In this document: positions 1 to 14,069 of the stretch, piece after piece | How positions within the stretch are numbered: the stretch's first letter is position 1 | How the letters are laid out: each line of letters begins with the position of its first letter | Assembly (NCBI GenBank): GCA_017985015.1 | Contig: JAGNYI010000002.1 | Span: 99,892 to 163,891, forward strand | Length of the DNA stretch: 64,000 nt | Source: Giesbergeria sp. | Lineage (GTDB): Bacteria; Pseudomonadota; Gammaproteobacteria; Burkholderiales; Burkholderiaceae_C | Direction: 5' to 3' | The notes under the pieces: generated by a model | Database searches by the model: none | What the model saw: only the letters and a program-made list of their open reading frames with translations | What the model was told of the DNA's origin: nothing | Program-made: the position numbers and the translations under genes

Positions 1-107
1 TCCCGCAGTCCACGGGAGAGGGTGACCAGGATGAGGCGGTCGTCGTCCACCAGCAGCAGATGGGCGGCCGCGGGTGCGGGTGTGGGAGCGGAGGCGGATA
101 CGTTCAT
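1..107 (-). CDS. Response regulator, N-terminal fragment cut by window edge
   Basis: Only the first 35 codons are inside the window. The reading starts at the ATG whose complement is at 105-107 and continues off the left end. After an Ala/Pro-rich leader the protein reads LLLVDDDRLILVTLSRGL, the beta1 strand and acidic pocket (VDDD) of a CheY-type receiver domain. Its ATG overlaps the TGA of the upstream histidine kinase gene (ATGA, 104-107), so the two are translationally coupled and should form a two-component pair. The output domain lies outside the window. Family assignment is sound; the role is unknown. Confidence 0.8.
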   Translation of the reverse strand, partial: MNVSASAPTPAPAAAHLLLVDDDRLILVTLSRGLR

Positions 108-2005
108 GGTGCTGGCGCTGATTCGAGGTGGATGACCGGCGGGGAAAATTCCAGGCGCAGCACGGCCCGATCGGACACCTGCGTGCGCGTCACCGTGGCG
201 CCGTTGCGAGGCATGAGCGCCGATACCAGTCCCTGCCCGCCCTTGGAAGAGAGACGCGACTCAGGCCATTGCCCCGGGTTGGCGATGGTGATGTGCACAT
301 GGTCGGCCTGCGCGCCTTTGCGCAGCGTAACCTGAACATCCTGGTGTTCTTGGCCGCCATGCTTGACGGCATTGAGCAGCAGTTCGTTGAGTACCAGTGC
401 CACGGGGACGGCCTCGGCGGGGCTGATACGGCACGCTTGCCACGGCGTGGGAATGTCTACATGGATGGGGGTGTGCCAGAGCGATTCAATGCCTGCCGCC
501 ACGGCGCAGGTCAGTTCGCACAGCCGCACCCGGTCCGGATTGGCACGGCCTTGAAGGCCGTGAATGACGGAGATGCTGTGAATCTGCCCGATGACCTGGG
601 TGATGGGCCCGTGCAGTTCCGGCTGATCGTGATCGAGCGTGCGCAGCATGCCCATGATGCCCTGCAAGTTGTTCTTGATGCGGTGGTGCACTTCCTGCAC
701 CAGCGTGTCACGCAGCGCGAGTTCGATCTGGCGGCGCTGTGCCTCCTGCTCGTGCTGGCTGGTGATGTCGGTCATGGTCACCACATAGTGCGTGGTGCGC
801 GCGTGCAAATCCTTGACGGGGCTGAGCGTGATCCAGGCGGGGTAGACCTCGCCAGATTTGCGGCGCAGCCATTCCCGGCTTTGCAGCGCTTGGCGGGGGG
901 TGAAGTCCAGGGGAGGGCGTGGCGTAGGGGTGTCGGGGATGGCGTCCGCCGAAGGTTGTAGAAAATCCGGGGTTTTGCCCAGTACCTCGGGCGCCTCATA
1001 GCCGGACATGTGCAGGAACGACTGGTTGGCCTGAAGAATTACGGCGTGTTCATCGATGATGAGCATGCCCTCCTGGCATTCGAAGGCGATGCCAGCCACG
1101 CGCAGCGCGGCTTCCTGGCGCCGGCGCTCGGCGATGTAGGCCGCCAGCGACAGGCCCACCACCGCCAGGATCATCATGAACGACCAGTAACCAAAGCCGT
1201 GGCTGGCGGCGATGTCGCGGGCGAAGAAGCCGGTGCGCTGGTAGGTGCCCCACAGGGCCTGCAGTGCGATCACGCACAGCAATCCGGTTGTGGAGAGCAG
1301 GCCCAGGCGCACGCCCGACCAGCTCACGAACAGAAACATCCAGTAGACATTGGCCAGTGGGGCCAGCACCGGGTTTTGCGTGTTGCCGAAAATGGTTGCG
1401 GCGCAAGCCATGGTCAGAAACCAGACCAGGACACCTTCGCCCATGCGGCGCAGGTGCTCCGGGAAGCGCAGTGTTCGCCGGTAGGACAGGGCCATGGGCG
1501 CGATCAGCAGGCTGCCCAGCGAGCACCCCAGCCACCAGTGCAGGAGATTCCCGGTCCAGGCGGAGGGGGCGATTTCTCCCGCCAGCAGCAACCCTGTGCT
1601 GGCTACCAGCGCGCCGGCACCGGCCCCGGCACCGCACACCCACAGCAGCACATGCTGAATGACCTTGAAGTTGGGATGGTCCACGTCAAAATCTGGCTGT
1701 CGCAGCAGCAGCACACAGGAGAGCCAGGCCGCTGTGACGGTGCCCAGCGCTGCGGCCAGCGCGGCCAGCGGTGCGTCGCCCGCCAGCAGGCTGCTGAGCA
1801 GGCTGCCGATGAAGAGGGCAGGTGCCAGTTCCAGACCGCCGACAACCAGCAGCACCAAGGCCAGCCCGCTGGCCGGTTGCAGCAGTTGCTCCAGCCCCTG
1901 ACCGGGCAAGGGCATGGCCGTGGCCTCGGCCAGTGCCATGTAGAACAGCACCGTGCCCGCCATGGCAAGCAGCGACGGTGGTGGGGGGCTTCGTTCGTGG
2001 ATCAT
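104..2005 (-). CDS. MASE1-PAS sensor histidine kinase, HisKA_2 type
   Basis: This encodes a 633-residue membrane sensor kinase. Residues about 12-300 are a run of hydrophobic helices with the MASE1-like stretch WWLGCSLGSLLIAPMAL. A PAS domain (about 305-430) contains the sequence MSGYEAPEVLGKTPDFLQ and is followed by a PAC-like segment. The dimerisation helix carries VQEVHHRIKNNLQGIMGML near residue 440, which is the signature of the HisKA_2 family, with the phospho-accepting His in HHRIKNN. The C-terminus is an ATPase domain with an N-box (LNELLLNAVKHG) and a late glycine motif (GGQGLVSAL). The stop overlaps the start of a response regulator by 4 bp, which is the likely partner. MASE1 ligands are generally unknown, so the signal cannot be named. 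Confidence 0.88.
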   Translation of the reverse strand: MIHERSPPPPSLLAMAGTVLFYMALAEATAMPLPGQGLEQLLQPASGLALVLLVVGGLELAPALFIGSLLSSLLAGDAPLAALAAALGTVTAAWLSCVLLLRQPDFDVDHPNFKVIQHVLLWVCGAGAGAGALVASTGLLLAGEIAPSAWTGNLLHWWLGCSLGSLLIAPMALSYRRTLRFPEHLRRMGEGVLVWFLTMACAATIFGNTQNPVLAPLANVYWMFLFVSWSGVRLGLLSTTGLLCVIALQALWGTYQRTGFFARDIAASHGFGYWSFMMILAVVGLSLAAYIAERRRQEAALRVAGIAFECQEGMLIIDEHAVILQANQSFLHMSGYEAPEVLGKTPDFLQPSADAIPDTPTPRPPLDFTPRQALQSREWLRRKSGEVYPAWITLSPVKDLHARTTHYVVTMTDITSQHEQEAQRRQIELALRDTLVQEVHHRIKNNLQGIMGMLRTLDHDQPELHGPITQVIGQIHSISVIHGLQGRANPDRVRLCELTCAVAAGIESLWHTPIHVDIPTPWQACRISPAEAVPVALVLNELLLNAVKHGGQEHQDVQVTLRKGAQADHVHITIANPGQWPESRLSSKGGQGLVSALMPRNGATVTRTQVSDRAVLRLEFSPPVIHLESAPAP

Positions 2006-2022
2006 GGCGCCAAAATAATAGT

Positions 2023-4685
<2,663 letters not shown>

Positions 4686-4723
4686 GTCTCGCGGGGACTT
4701 GGGCGCACTCCTAAAATGGGCGC

Positions 4724-5074
4724 ATGAGCGAACCCACCGCCGCCGCGCCCGGCTACTTTGCGCGCCACATTTTTTTCTGCCTCAATGAGCGGGCCAATGG
4801 TGAGGCCTGCTGCGCCCAGCACGGCGCCCAGGCGGCGTTCGAGCATTGCAAGTCGCGCGCCAAGGCGGCCGGCCTCACCGGCCCAGGCAAGGTGCGGGTG
4901 AATAAGTCGGGCTGCCTGGACCGCTGCGCCGCCGGACCGGTGGCGGTTGTCTATCCCGAAGGCGTTTGGTACAGCTATGTGGACCTGGCTGATATCGACG
5001 AGATCGTCGATTCGCACCTGGTGCGCGGCGTGGTGGTCGAGCGTTTGCTCACGCCGCCGGAACTTGGGCGCTAG
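4724..5074 (+). CDS. Thioredoxin-like [2Fe-2S] ferredoxin
   Basis: This is a 116-residue cytosolic protein of the thioredoxin-fold ferredoxin family. Cysteines occur as HIFFCLNERANGEACC and later NKSGCLDRCAAGP, the spacing expected for the [2Fe-2S] site of this family. The segment PVAVVYPEGVWYSYV is the conserved strand after the cluster loop. These proteins are electron carriers of uncertain partner. The gene follows the VanZ-like gene by 38 bp, and a dispersed repeat and an alpha/beta hydrolase gene follow it. Confidence 0.85.
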   Translation: MSEPTAAAPGYFARHIFFCLNERANGEACCAQHGAQAAFEHCKSRAKAAGLTGPGKVRVNKSGCLDRCAAGPVAVVYPEGVWYSYVDLADIDEIVDSHLVRGVVVERLLTPPELGR

Positions 5075-5128
5075 GACGTAGTCCATTGCACTGGTGCATG
5101 CTCCGTACGCGCCTGAAAAATATGGGTT

Positions 5129-5182
5129 AAATTGGGCTCTATCGCTTATTGGATAAGCGATCATAGCTATGAAAAGTATAGT
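5129..5182 (+). repeat. Dispersed intergenic repeat, copy B
   Basis: The segment reads AAATTGGGCTCTATCGCTTA, TTGGATAAGCGATCATAGCT, ATGAAAAGTATAG, with the inverted arms ATCGCTTAT and ATAAGCGAT. It fills the gap between the ferredoxin and hydrolase genes and brings chance ATG/TTG codons in frame with the hydrolase. Confidence 0.75.
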
Positions 5183-5185
5183 ATT

Positions 5186-5812
5186 TTGAACGCACAGACC
5201 GAGTCCCTGCACTTCGACGGAGCCGCCGGAACCATCGAAGCCCTGCGCGACGTGGCCGCCGAGCCGCGTGGCATCGCGGTCATCGCCCACCCGCACCCGC
5301 TGTTTGGCGGCACCATGAACAACAAGGTGGTGCAGACGCTGGCGCGCGCCTTTGTGCAAAGCGGTTTCACGGCGCTGCGCTTCAACTTCCGCGGCGTGGG
5401 GAGCAGTGCGGGCGTGTATGACGAAGGTCGCGGCGAGCTGGCCGACCTGCTCGCGCTGGTGCGCCAGGCGGCGCCTGAGGGGCCGATCGCACTGGCCGGT
5501 TTTTCCTTTGGCGCCTTCGTCACCAGCCACGCGCTGGCGCAGTTGTGGAGCGAGCGCGAGGTCTCGCATGCCATTCTGGTGGGGACGGCGGCCAGCCGCT
5601 TCGCCGTGGCACCGGTTCCGCCCGAGGCGCATGGCCGCAGCCTGGTGCTGCATGGCGAGAGCGACGACACCGTGCCGTTGGCCAGCGTGCTCGACTGGGC
5701 GCGTCCACAGTCCCTTCCCGTGACCGTGATTCCCGGGGTGGGCCATTTCTTTCACGGGCAATTGACGTTGCTCAAGCACCTGGTGGTCCGTCATCTGCAG
5801 ACCACGGGCTGA
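5186..5812 (+). CDS. Alpha/beta hydrolase
   Basis: This is a 208-residue hydrolase if started at the TTG at 5186 (reads (M)NAQTESLHFDG). The frame opens further upstream, but that extension is encoded by a dispersed repeat and is probably not part of the protein. Motifs include the early HPHPLFGGTMNNKVV, the nucleophile elbow GFSFGAF, an acidic residue in ESDDTVPL, and the late His in GVGHFFHG. This matches the small cytosolic alpha/beta hydrolases with the HPHP signature. The substrate is not known. The carboxypeptidase gene follows 81 bp downstream. Confidence 0.85.
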   Translation: MNAQTESLHFDGAAGTIEALRDVAAEPRGIAVIAHPHPLFGGTMNNKVVQTLARAFVQSGFTALRFNFRGVGSSAGVYDEGRGELADLLALVRQAAPEGPIALAGFSFGAFVTSHALAQLWSEREVSHAILVGTAASRFAVAPVPPEAHGRSLVLHGESDDTVPLASVLDWARPQSLPVTVIPGVGHFFHGQLTLLKHLVVRHLQTTG

Positions 5813-5893
5813 GGTCATTCTCCTGGGCGCCAGTGTTTGCTTGGTGCCAACCGCTTCTCGCTTCCTTCTCTACCGATCCATCCAAACAGTTAC

Positions 5894-7063
5894 ATGAACC
5901 GATTCCTTCGCGCCCTCCGCTCCCTCGTCGTTCCCACCCTAGCCCTGATTGCCACCAGCGGCGCCGTGGCCCAGGCGCCCCAGCCGCCCGAGATCGCCGC
6001 GCGCAATTACCTGTTGATGGACTTTACGTCGGGACAGATTCTTGCGGCCAAGGACATCGATGCGCCCGTAGAGCAGGCGTCGCTGACCAAGCTCATGGCA
6101 GCCTATGTGGTGTTTGACGCGCTGCGCGCCAAGAAGGTCACGCTGGAGCAGAAACTGCCGGTGAGCGAGCGGGCTTGGAAAATGCCTGGTTCGCGCATGT
6201 TCATCGACCCCAAGATGCAGGTGTCGGTGGATGACCTGCTCAGCGGCATGATCATCCAGTCGGGCAACGACGCCACCATGGCGCTGGCGGAAGGCGTCGG
6301 CGGCACGGCCGAGCAGTTCGTCAAGATGATGAACGACCAGGCGGCGGCGATGGGCCTCAAGGGCTCAGCGTACAAAAACCCGGAAGGCCTGACCGAGCCC
6401 GGCCACACCACCACGGCGCGCGACCTGGCGGTCATCACGGCGCATCTGCAGCACGATTTTCCCCAGTACATGCATTACTACTCGACCAAGCAGTACCGCT
6501 ACCCCGGCACCCCCGCGTCGAACAGCAACAACCGCAACCTGCTGCTGTACCGCGATCCCTCGGTGGATGGCATGAAGACCGGCCACACGGCTGCCGCAGG
6601 GTATTGCCTGGTGTCCACTGCCAAACGCGAGTTCCCCAACGTCGGCAGCCGGCGCCTGATCTCCATCGTGCTGGGTGCGGCGAGCGAGAATGCGCGTGCC
6701 AACGAAAGCCAGAAGCTGCTGAACTGGGGCTACACAGCGTTCGACGCAGTCAAGCTGTTCGACGCGGGCCAGGCTGTGGATACGCCGGCTGTCTGGAAGG
6801 GCACGCAAAACAGCCTCAAGATCGGCAGTACCGACGCGATCGTCATCACGGTCCCCGCCGGCAGCGCCGGAAAAGTGACTACGCAGGTGGTGCGCCAGGA
6901 TCCGCTGGTGGCGCCGTTCACCAAGGGTCAGGACGTGGGCAAGCTCAAGGTGATGGTGGGCGATCAGACGGTGCGCGAAGTGGCGCTGGTGGCTTTGGAC
7001 GACGTGCCGCAGGCGGGCATCTTTGGCCGCGCCTGGGACGCCATGCGTCTGTGGATCAAGTAG
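5894..7063 (+). CDS. D-alanyl-D-alanine carboxypeptidase (PBP5/6 type)
   Basis: The enzyme trims the terminal D-Ala from peptidoglycan stem pentapeptides in the periplasm. The product is 389 residues from the ATG at 5894, which puts a signal peptide at the N-terminus (MNRFLRALRSLVVPTLALIA, then TSGAVAQA). Catalytic motifs are SLTK (Ser63, Lys66), SGN (123-125) and KTG (228-230). A C-terminal beta domain and a final amphipathic helix (GRAWDAMRLWIK) for membrane docking match PBP5/6 proteins (DacA/DacC). The start was chosen for the signal peptide; an in-frame ATG 57 bp upstream would bury it. Confidence 0.93.
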   Translation: MNRFLRALRSLVVPTLALIATSGAVAQAPQPPEIAARNYLLMDFTSGQILAAKDIDAPVEQASLTKLMAAYVVFDALRAKKVTLEQKLPVSERAWKMPGSRMFIDPKMQVSVDDLLSGMIIQSGNDATMALAEGVGGTAEQFVKMMNDQAAAMGLKGSAYKNPEGLTEPGHTTTARDLAVITAHLQHDFPQYMHYYSTKQYRYPGTPASNSNNRNLLLYRDPSVDGMKTGHTAAAGYCLVSTAKREFPNVGSRRLISIVLGAASENARANESQKLLNWGYTAFDAVKLFDAGQAVDTPAVWKGTQNSLKIGSTDAIVITVPAGSAGKVTTQVVRQDPLVAPFTKGQDVGKLKVMVGDQTVREVALVALDDVPQAGIFGRAWDAMRLWIK

Positions 7064-7090
7064 CAGGTGCCCATGCGCCACGCGCTGCGC

Positions 7091-7119
7091 TTGCTTGGCG
7101 CAGTGTCATCTGCTACATT
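7091..7119 (+). promoter_or_regulatory. Candidate promoter of the rpsL operon
   Basis: TTGCTT at 7091-7096 and TACATT at 7114-7119 are separated by 17 bp, with TGC just before the -10 as an extended element. It lies about 100 bp upstream of rpsL, after the convergently unrelated end of the carboxypeptidase gene. Assigned by consensus only. Confidence 0.45.
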
Positions 7120-7163
7120 TGAAGGCTTTTCGGAATTTCCGAGGGGAAACACGTTTTCGCTTA

Positions 7164-7195
7164 TCACGCTAGTTTCACGCTAGATTTCACGCTAG
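7164..7195 (+). repeat. Three TCACGCTAG repeats in the rpsL leader
   Basis: TCACGCTAG occurs at 7164-7172, 7175-7183 and 7187-7195, spaced 11 and 12 bp. The array lies between the likely promoter and the rpsL start at 7223, so it is in the 5' leader. The last two copies share the flanking TT and A. The function is not known; a protein-binding or RNA-leader element is possible. Confidence 0.7.
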
Positions 7196-7222
7196 ATTTT
7201 ACGTTTAGGGACGTCAGTATTC

Positions 7223-7600
7223 ATGCCAACCATTAACCAGCTCGTGCGTCACGGGCGCGAGGTCGAAAAGACCAAATCCAAAAGCCCGGCGATGGAAAAC
7301 TCGCCGCAGCGCCGCGGTGTCTGCACCCGTGTGTACACCACCACTCCCAAGAAGCCTAACTCTGCTCTGCGCAAAGTTGCCAAGGTTCGTCTGACGAACG
7401 GTTTCGAAGTCATTTCCTACATTGGCGGCGAAGGCCACAACCTGCAAGAGCACAGCGTCGTGCTGGTGCGCGGCGGCCGTGTGAAGGACTTGCCCGGTGT
7501 GCGTTACCACATCGTGCGCGGTTCGCTCGACCTGCAAGGCGTGAAAGATCGCAAGCAGTCGCGCTCCAAATACGGCGCCAAGAAGCCCAAGGCCAAATAA
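7223..7600 (+). CDS. rpsL: 30S ribosomal protein S12
   Basis: S12 lies at the decoding centre of the 30S subunit and affects accuracy. The product is 125 residues, full length. The streptomycin-relevant segments [16 protein letters not shown] and [13 protein letters not shown] have the ordinary lysines. The C-terminus [10 protein letters not shown] is the usual basic tail. It is the first gene of the str cluster, followed by rpsG, fusA and tuf. An unusual leader with three nonamer repeats precedes it. Confidence 0.98.
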   Translation: MPTINQLVRHGREVEKTKSKSPAMENSPQRRGVCTRVYTTTPKKPNSALRKVAKVRLTNGFEVISYIGGEGHNLQEHSVVLVRGGRVKDLPGVRYHIVRGSLDLQGVKDRKQSRSKYGAKKPKAK

Positions 7601-7767
7601 GCCCGGTTTCTGTTGGATCTATCGGTGTTTGCCGTGCCTTGGCGGGCTGTGCAAACGAAGTGACCCCAAACGCAAATGTCTTGCGCGGGTCGAGTAAGTG
7701 AGAGTTCTGTATGGCTCTCGCGGTGTTCTGAAAAGGGCGCCAACTGAAGCAAATATTGAGGTGAAAA

Positions 7768-8241
7768 ATGCCACGTCGTCGCGAAGTCCCCAAACGTGAA
7801 ATCCTGCCGGACCCTAAATTCGGCAATGTAGAGCTGTCCAAATTCATGAACGTGATCATGGAAGGCGGCAAAAAGGCTGTGGCCGAACGCATCATTTACG
7901 GCGCGCTCGAACTTATCGAGAAGAAGCACCCCGACAAAGACCCGCTGGAAGCCTTCGTTGTTGCCATCAACAACGTCAAGCCCATGGTCGAAGTCAAGTC
8001 GCGCCGCGTCGGTGGCGCGAACTACCAGGTTCCTGTGGAAGTGCGCCCCGTGCGCCGTCTGGCGCTGTCGATGCGCTGGATCAAGGAGGCCGCCCGCAAG
8101 CGCGGCGAGAAGTCCATGGCACAGCGTCTGGCCAATGAGTTGCTGGAAGCCACGGAAGGCCGTGGCGGCGCCATGAAGAAGCGTGACGAGGTGCACCGCA
8201 TGGCCGAAGCCAATAAGGCCTTCAGCCACTTCCGCTTCTAA
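7768..8241 (+). CDS. rpsG: 30S ribosomal protein S7
   Basis: S7 nucleates assembly of the 30S head by binding the 3' domain of 16S rRNA. The product is 157 residues, the usual length, beginning [19 protein letters not shown] and containing the conserved [19 protein letters not shown] ribosome-binding site lies just before the start. The gap from rpsL is 167 bp, larger than in many relatives, and fusA follows after 84 bp. Confidence 0.98.
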   Translation: MPRRREVPKREILPDPKFGNVELSKFMNVIMEGGKKAVAERIIYGALELIEKKHPDKDPLEAFVVAINNVKPMVEVKSRRVGGANYQVPVEVRPVRRLALSMRWIKEAARKRGEKSMAQRLANELLEATEGRGGAMKKRDEVHRMAEANKAFSHFRF

Positions 8242-8325
8242 GTTTCGTCTCCCTGTTCCGAAGGCTGGAAGCCCGACCCGCCCATTTGTGGCAGGCGGGC
8301 TTTATGCCGTTAACGAAAGCAAATC

Positions 8326-10428
<2,103 letters not shown>

Positions 10429-10434
10429 GGTCTT

Positions 10435-10465
10435 GGGGTCAGAGCAGCTCCGCTGCTCTGACCCC
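10435..10465 (+). terminator. Perfect 13-bp hairpin after fusA
   Basis: GGGGTCAGAGCAG (10435-10447) and CTGCTCTGACCCC (10453-10465) form a perfect stem with a CTCCG loop, 7 bp after the fusA stop. No U-run follows, so it is not a classic intrinsic terminator; it could stabilise the mRNA 3' end or be a REP-like element. Confidence 0.5.
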
Positions 10466-10520
10466 TCTGACTGGGTGGGAGTCCAATCAGCGCTGCTGCT
10501 CGGCTCCCCCTTACTAGGTG

Positions 10521-10580
10521 AATTTTTGATAAAAATGGCCTCTAGCGCTTATATGGAAAGCGTTAGCAGCTATTGATTGG
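10521..10580 (+). repeat. Dispersed intergenic repeat, copy C
   Basis: One of the better preserved copies: AAAAATGGCCTCTAGCGCTT, then ATATGGAAAGCGTTAGCAGC, TATTGATTGG. It lies between fusA and the first tuf gene. Confidence 0.8.
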
Positions 10581-10702
10581 ATAGCAAATCGTTTTTTGCA
10601 ATCTGCGATCCGGTGCCGTCCCGTTGTCCTGTGCGGGGCGACCAAGCAACCGGGTGCAGACGTTAAACCCATACACAGGCATCGCTCTTTGGAGAATTGG
10701 AA

Positions 10703-11893
<1,191 letters not shown>

Positions 11894-11919
11894 ACCTTAA
11901 GCACACACAGGAACTTGCC

Positions 11920-12231
11920 ATGTCCAAGCAAAAAATCCGCATCCGCCTCAAGGCGTTCGATTACAAGCTGATCGACCAGTCCGCAGCGGAAATCGTTGAC
12001 ACTGCCAAGCGCACTGGTGCGATCGTCAAAGGCCCCGTGCCCCTGCCGACACGCATGAAGCGTTTTGACATCCTGCGTTCACCGCACGTCAACAAGACCA
12101 GCCGCGACCAGCTCGAAATCCGCACGCACCAGCGCCTGATGGATATCGTCGACCCGACCGACAAGACGGTGGATGCGCTGATGAAGCTCGATCTGCCCGC
12201 AGGCGTGGACGTCGAAATCAAGCTGCAGTAA
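11920..12231 (+). CDS. rpsJ: 30S ribosomal protein S10
   Basis: S10 is a 30S head protein that also acts as NusE in antitermination complexes. The product is 103 residues, full length, starting [19 protein letters not shown], with the conserved [10 protein letters not shown] loop region. It is separated from rplC by 229 bp holding a hairpin and a strong promoter candidate, so it belongs transcriptionally with tuf rather than with the rest of the S10 block. Confidence 0.98.
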   Translation: MSKQKIRIRLKAFDYKLIDQSAAEIVDTAKRTGAIVKGPVPLPTRMKRFDILRSPHVNKTSRDQLEIRTHQRLMDIVDPTDKTVDALMKLDLPAGVDVEIKLQ

Positions 12232-12242
12232 TCCAGCGCTGT

Positions 12243-12263
12243 CAGCCCCGTGCCACGGGGCTG
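12243..12263 (+). terminator. Hairpin between rpsJ and rplC
   Basis: CAGCCCCGT (12243-12251) and ACGGGGCTG (12255-12263) form a perfect 9-bp stem with a 3-nt loop, 11 bp after the rpsJ stop. No clear U-run follows, so it is either a weak terminator or an mRNA-stabilising structure. Confidence 0.5.
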
Positions 12264-12272
12264 TGTACAAAT

Positions 12273-12310
12273 AACGCGAACTTGCCCCTCAAGGCAGTTC
12301 GCGTTATAAT
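12273..12310 (+). promoter_or_regulatory. Promoter of rplC-rpsQ with overlapping inverted repeat
   Basis: TTGCCC (12282-12287) and a consensus TATAAT (12305-12310) are 17 bp apart. A perfect 10-bp inverted repeat, AACGCGAACT (12273-12282) and AGTTCGCGTT (12296-12305), straddles the spacer and touches both hexamers. The layout suggests an operator, or a palindrome in the promoter. The leader to rplC would be about 140 nt. Confidence 0.7.
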
Positions 12311-12460
12311 TTGCGGCTTCGCCTTTTTTGTGCGCGTTTTTTATGCGTGCATTGATTTTAGGAGCGAAGTTTTATCAACCGTCTTTCATGCGCTCGGCAG
12401 TGTCCGGGTGCAACGCAGTGGCCAATTGCAGTCGCAGCGGTGAGAGTTTTGGAGCAAAAA

Positions 12461-13135
12461 ATGAGTCTGAGCAACTCCCTCGGGTTGCTGGGCCGCAAGG
12501 TTGGCATGATGCGTCTGTTCACCGACGAAGGGGATGCAATCCCCGTCACGGTGGTGGACGTGTCGAACAACCGCGTAACCCAGGTTAAAACCCAAGAGAA
12601 CGATGGCTACGTGGCCCTGCAGGTCACGTTTGGTGCGCGCCGGGCCTCCCGCGTCACCAAGCCCGCCGCGGGTCACCTTGCCAAGGCAGGTGTTGAAGCC
12701 GGCGAAATCATCCAGGAATTCCGCGTTACCGCAGACGTCGCCGGCAAATATGCCGCTGGCGCCACGGTGCCCGTGGCGGACCTGTTCACCGTAGGCCAGA
12801 AGGTCGATGTGCAAGGTACTTCGATTGGTAAGGGCTTCGCCGGCACCATCAAGCGCCACAACATGAAGTCGCAGCGCGCGTCGCACGGCAACAGCCGTTC
12901 GCACAACGTGCCTGGCTCTATCGGTATGGCGCAAGACCCGGGCCGCGTGTTTCCGGGCAAGCGCATGACCGGCCACATGGGTGACGAAACTGTCACCACC
13001 CAAAACCTCGACGTGGTTCGCATCGACGAAGCACGCCAATTGCTCTTGATCAAGGGCGCTGTTCCGGGCTCCAAGGGTGGGTTCGTGACGGTGCGTCCGG
13101 CCATCAAGGCTACCGCTTCCAAAGGAGCGAACTGA
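12461..13135 (+). CDS. rplC: 50S ribosomal protein L3
   Basis: L3 binds 23S rRNA near the peptidyl transferase centre and starts 50S assembly. The product is 224 residues from the ATG at 12461, preceded by GGAGCAAAAA; an in-frame GTG at 12440 would add seven residues not seen in the family. The conserved segments [23 protein letters not shown] and [23 protein letters not shown] are split here only by a few residues. The TGA overlaps the rplD ATG by one base. Confidence 0.97.
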   Translation: MSLSNSLGLLGRKVGMMRLFTDEGDAIPVTVVDVSNNRVTQVKTQENDGYVALQVTFGARRASRVTKPAAGHLAKAGVEAGEIIQEFRVTADVAGKYAAGATVPVADLFTVGQKVDVQGTSIGKGFAGTIKRHNMKSQRASHGNSRSHNVPGSIGMAQDPGRVFPGKRMTGHMGDETVTTQNLDVVRIDEARQLLLIKGAVPGSKGGFVTVRPAIKATASKGAN

Positions 13136-13755
13136 TGCAGCTCGAACTCCTTAATGACCAAGGCCAGGGCGCGAGCAAGCTCGACGTTCCCGAGACCGTG
13201 TTTGGTCGCGCATACAACGAAGATCTGGTGCACCAGATCGTGGTCGCATACCGCGCCAACGGCCGCCAGGGCACCCGTGCCCAGAAGGACCGCGAGCAGG
13301 TTCACCACTCGACCAAGAAGCCTTTCAAGCAAAAGGGCACCGGCCGCGCACGCGCCGGTATGACTTCCTCGCCGTTGTGGCGCGGGGGCGGTCGGATTTT
13401 CCCGAACATGCCTGACGAAAACTTCACGCAGAAAATCAACAAGAAGATGTACCGTGCCGGTATGGCTGCCATCTTCTCGCAGCTGGCGCGCGAAGGCCGT
13501 TTGGCTGTGGTTGATTCGCTGAAGCTCGATTCACCCAAGACCAAGGTGCTGGCCGACAAGTTCAAGGCCATGAACCTGCAGTCCGTGATGGTGATCGCCG
13601 ACGAAGTCGACGAAAACCTGTACCTGGCATCGCGCAATCTGGTGAACGTGTACGTGGTAGAGCCCCGTTACGCCGATCCCGTATCGCTGGTGCACTTCAA
13701 GAAGGTCATCGTCACCAAGGCCGCGATCGACCAACTCAAGGAGATGTTCGCATGA
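13135..13755 (+). CDS. rplD: 50S ribosomal protein L4
   Basis: L4 lines the peptide exit tunnel and in enterobacteria regulates the S10 operon. The product is 206 residues, with the tunnel loop containing [16 protein letters not shown] and [12 protein letters not shown]. Its start shares one base with the rplC stop and its 3' end overlaps rplW by 4 bp, so translation is coupled through the three genes. No E. coli-like S10 leader was recognised upstream. Confidence 0.97.
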   Translation: MQLELLNDQGQGASKLDVPETVFGRAYNEDLVHQIVVAYRANGRQGTRAQKDREQVHHSTKKPFKQKGTGRARAGMTSSPLWRGGGRIFPNMPDENFTQKINKKMYRAGMAAIFSQLAREGRLAVVDSLKLDSPKTKVLADKFKAMNLQSVMVIADEVDENLYLASRNLVNVYVVEPRYADPVSLVHFKKVIVTKAAIDQLKEMFA

Positions 13756-14066
13756 GCGCGCTCAAGTTTGACGAAGGCCGTCTGATGCAGGTTCTCGTGG
13801 CCCCCATCGTGTCCGAAAAGGCCACCATGGTTGCTGAGAAGTCCAATGCAGTGACGTTCAAGGTGCTGCAGAGTGCCACCAAGCACGAGATCAAAGCCGC
13901 TGTAGAACTGATGTTCAAGGTGGAAGTCAAGGGTGTCTCGGTCCTCAACACCAAAGGCAAGACCAAGAAGTTTGGCAAGACCATGGGCCGCCGCGACAAC
14001 GTTCGCAAGGCTTATGTGACGCTCAAGCCCGGTCAAGAGCTGAACCTGTCCGGGGAGGCCGCGTAA
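13752..14066 (+). CDS. rplW: 50S ribosomal protein L23
   Basis: L23 sits at the exit of the tunnel and docks trigger factor and SRP. The product is 104 residues, with [20 protein letters not shown] at the N-terminus and the [19 protein letters not shown] loop. The ATG overlaps the rplD stop by 4 bp and rplB follows after 3 bp, a tight operon arrangement. Confidence 0.97.
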   Translation: MSALKFDEGRLMQVLVAPIVSEKATMVAEKSNAVTFKVLQSATKHEIKAAVELMFKVEVKGVSVLNTKGKTKKFGKTMGRRDNVRKAYVTLKPGQELNLSGEAA

Positions 14067-14069
14067 ATC

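Noticed and set aside
5132-5185. N-terminal extension of the alpha/beta hydrolase (ATG-type start at 5132)
   Set aside because: The added 18 residues are encoded by a dispersed repeat and do not resemble the family; the TTG at 5186 gives a normal N-terminus.
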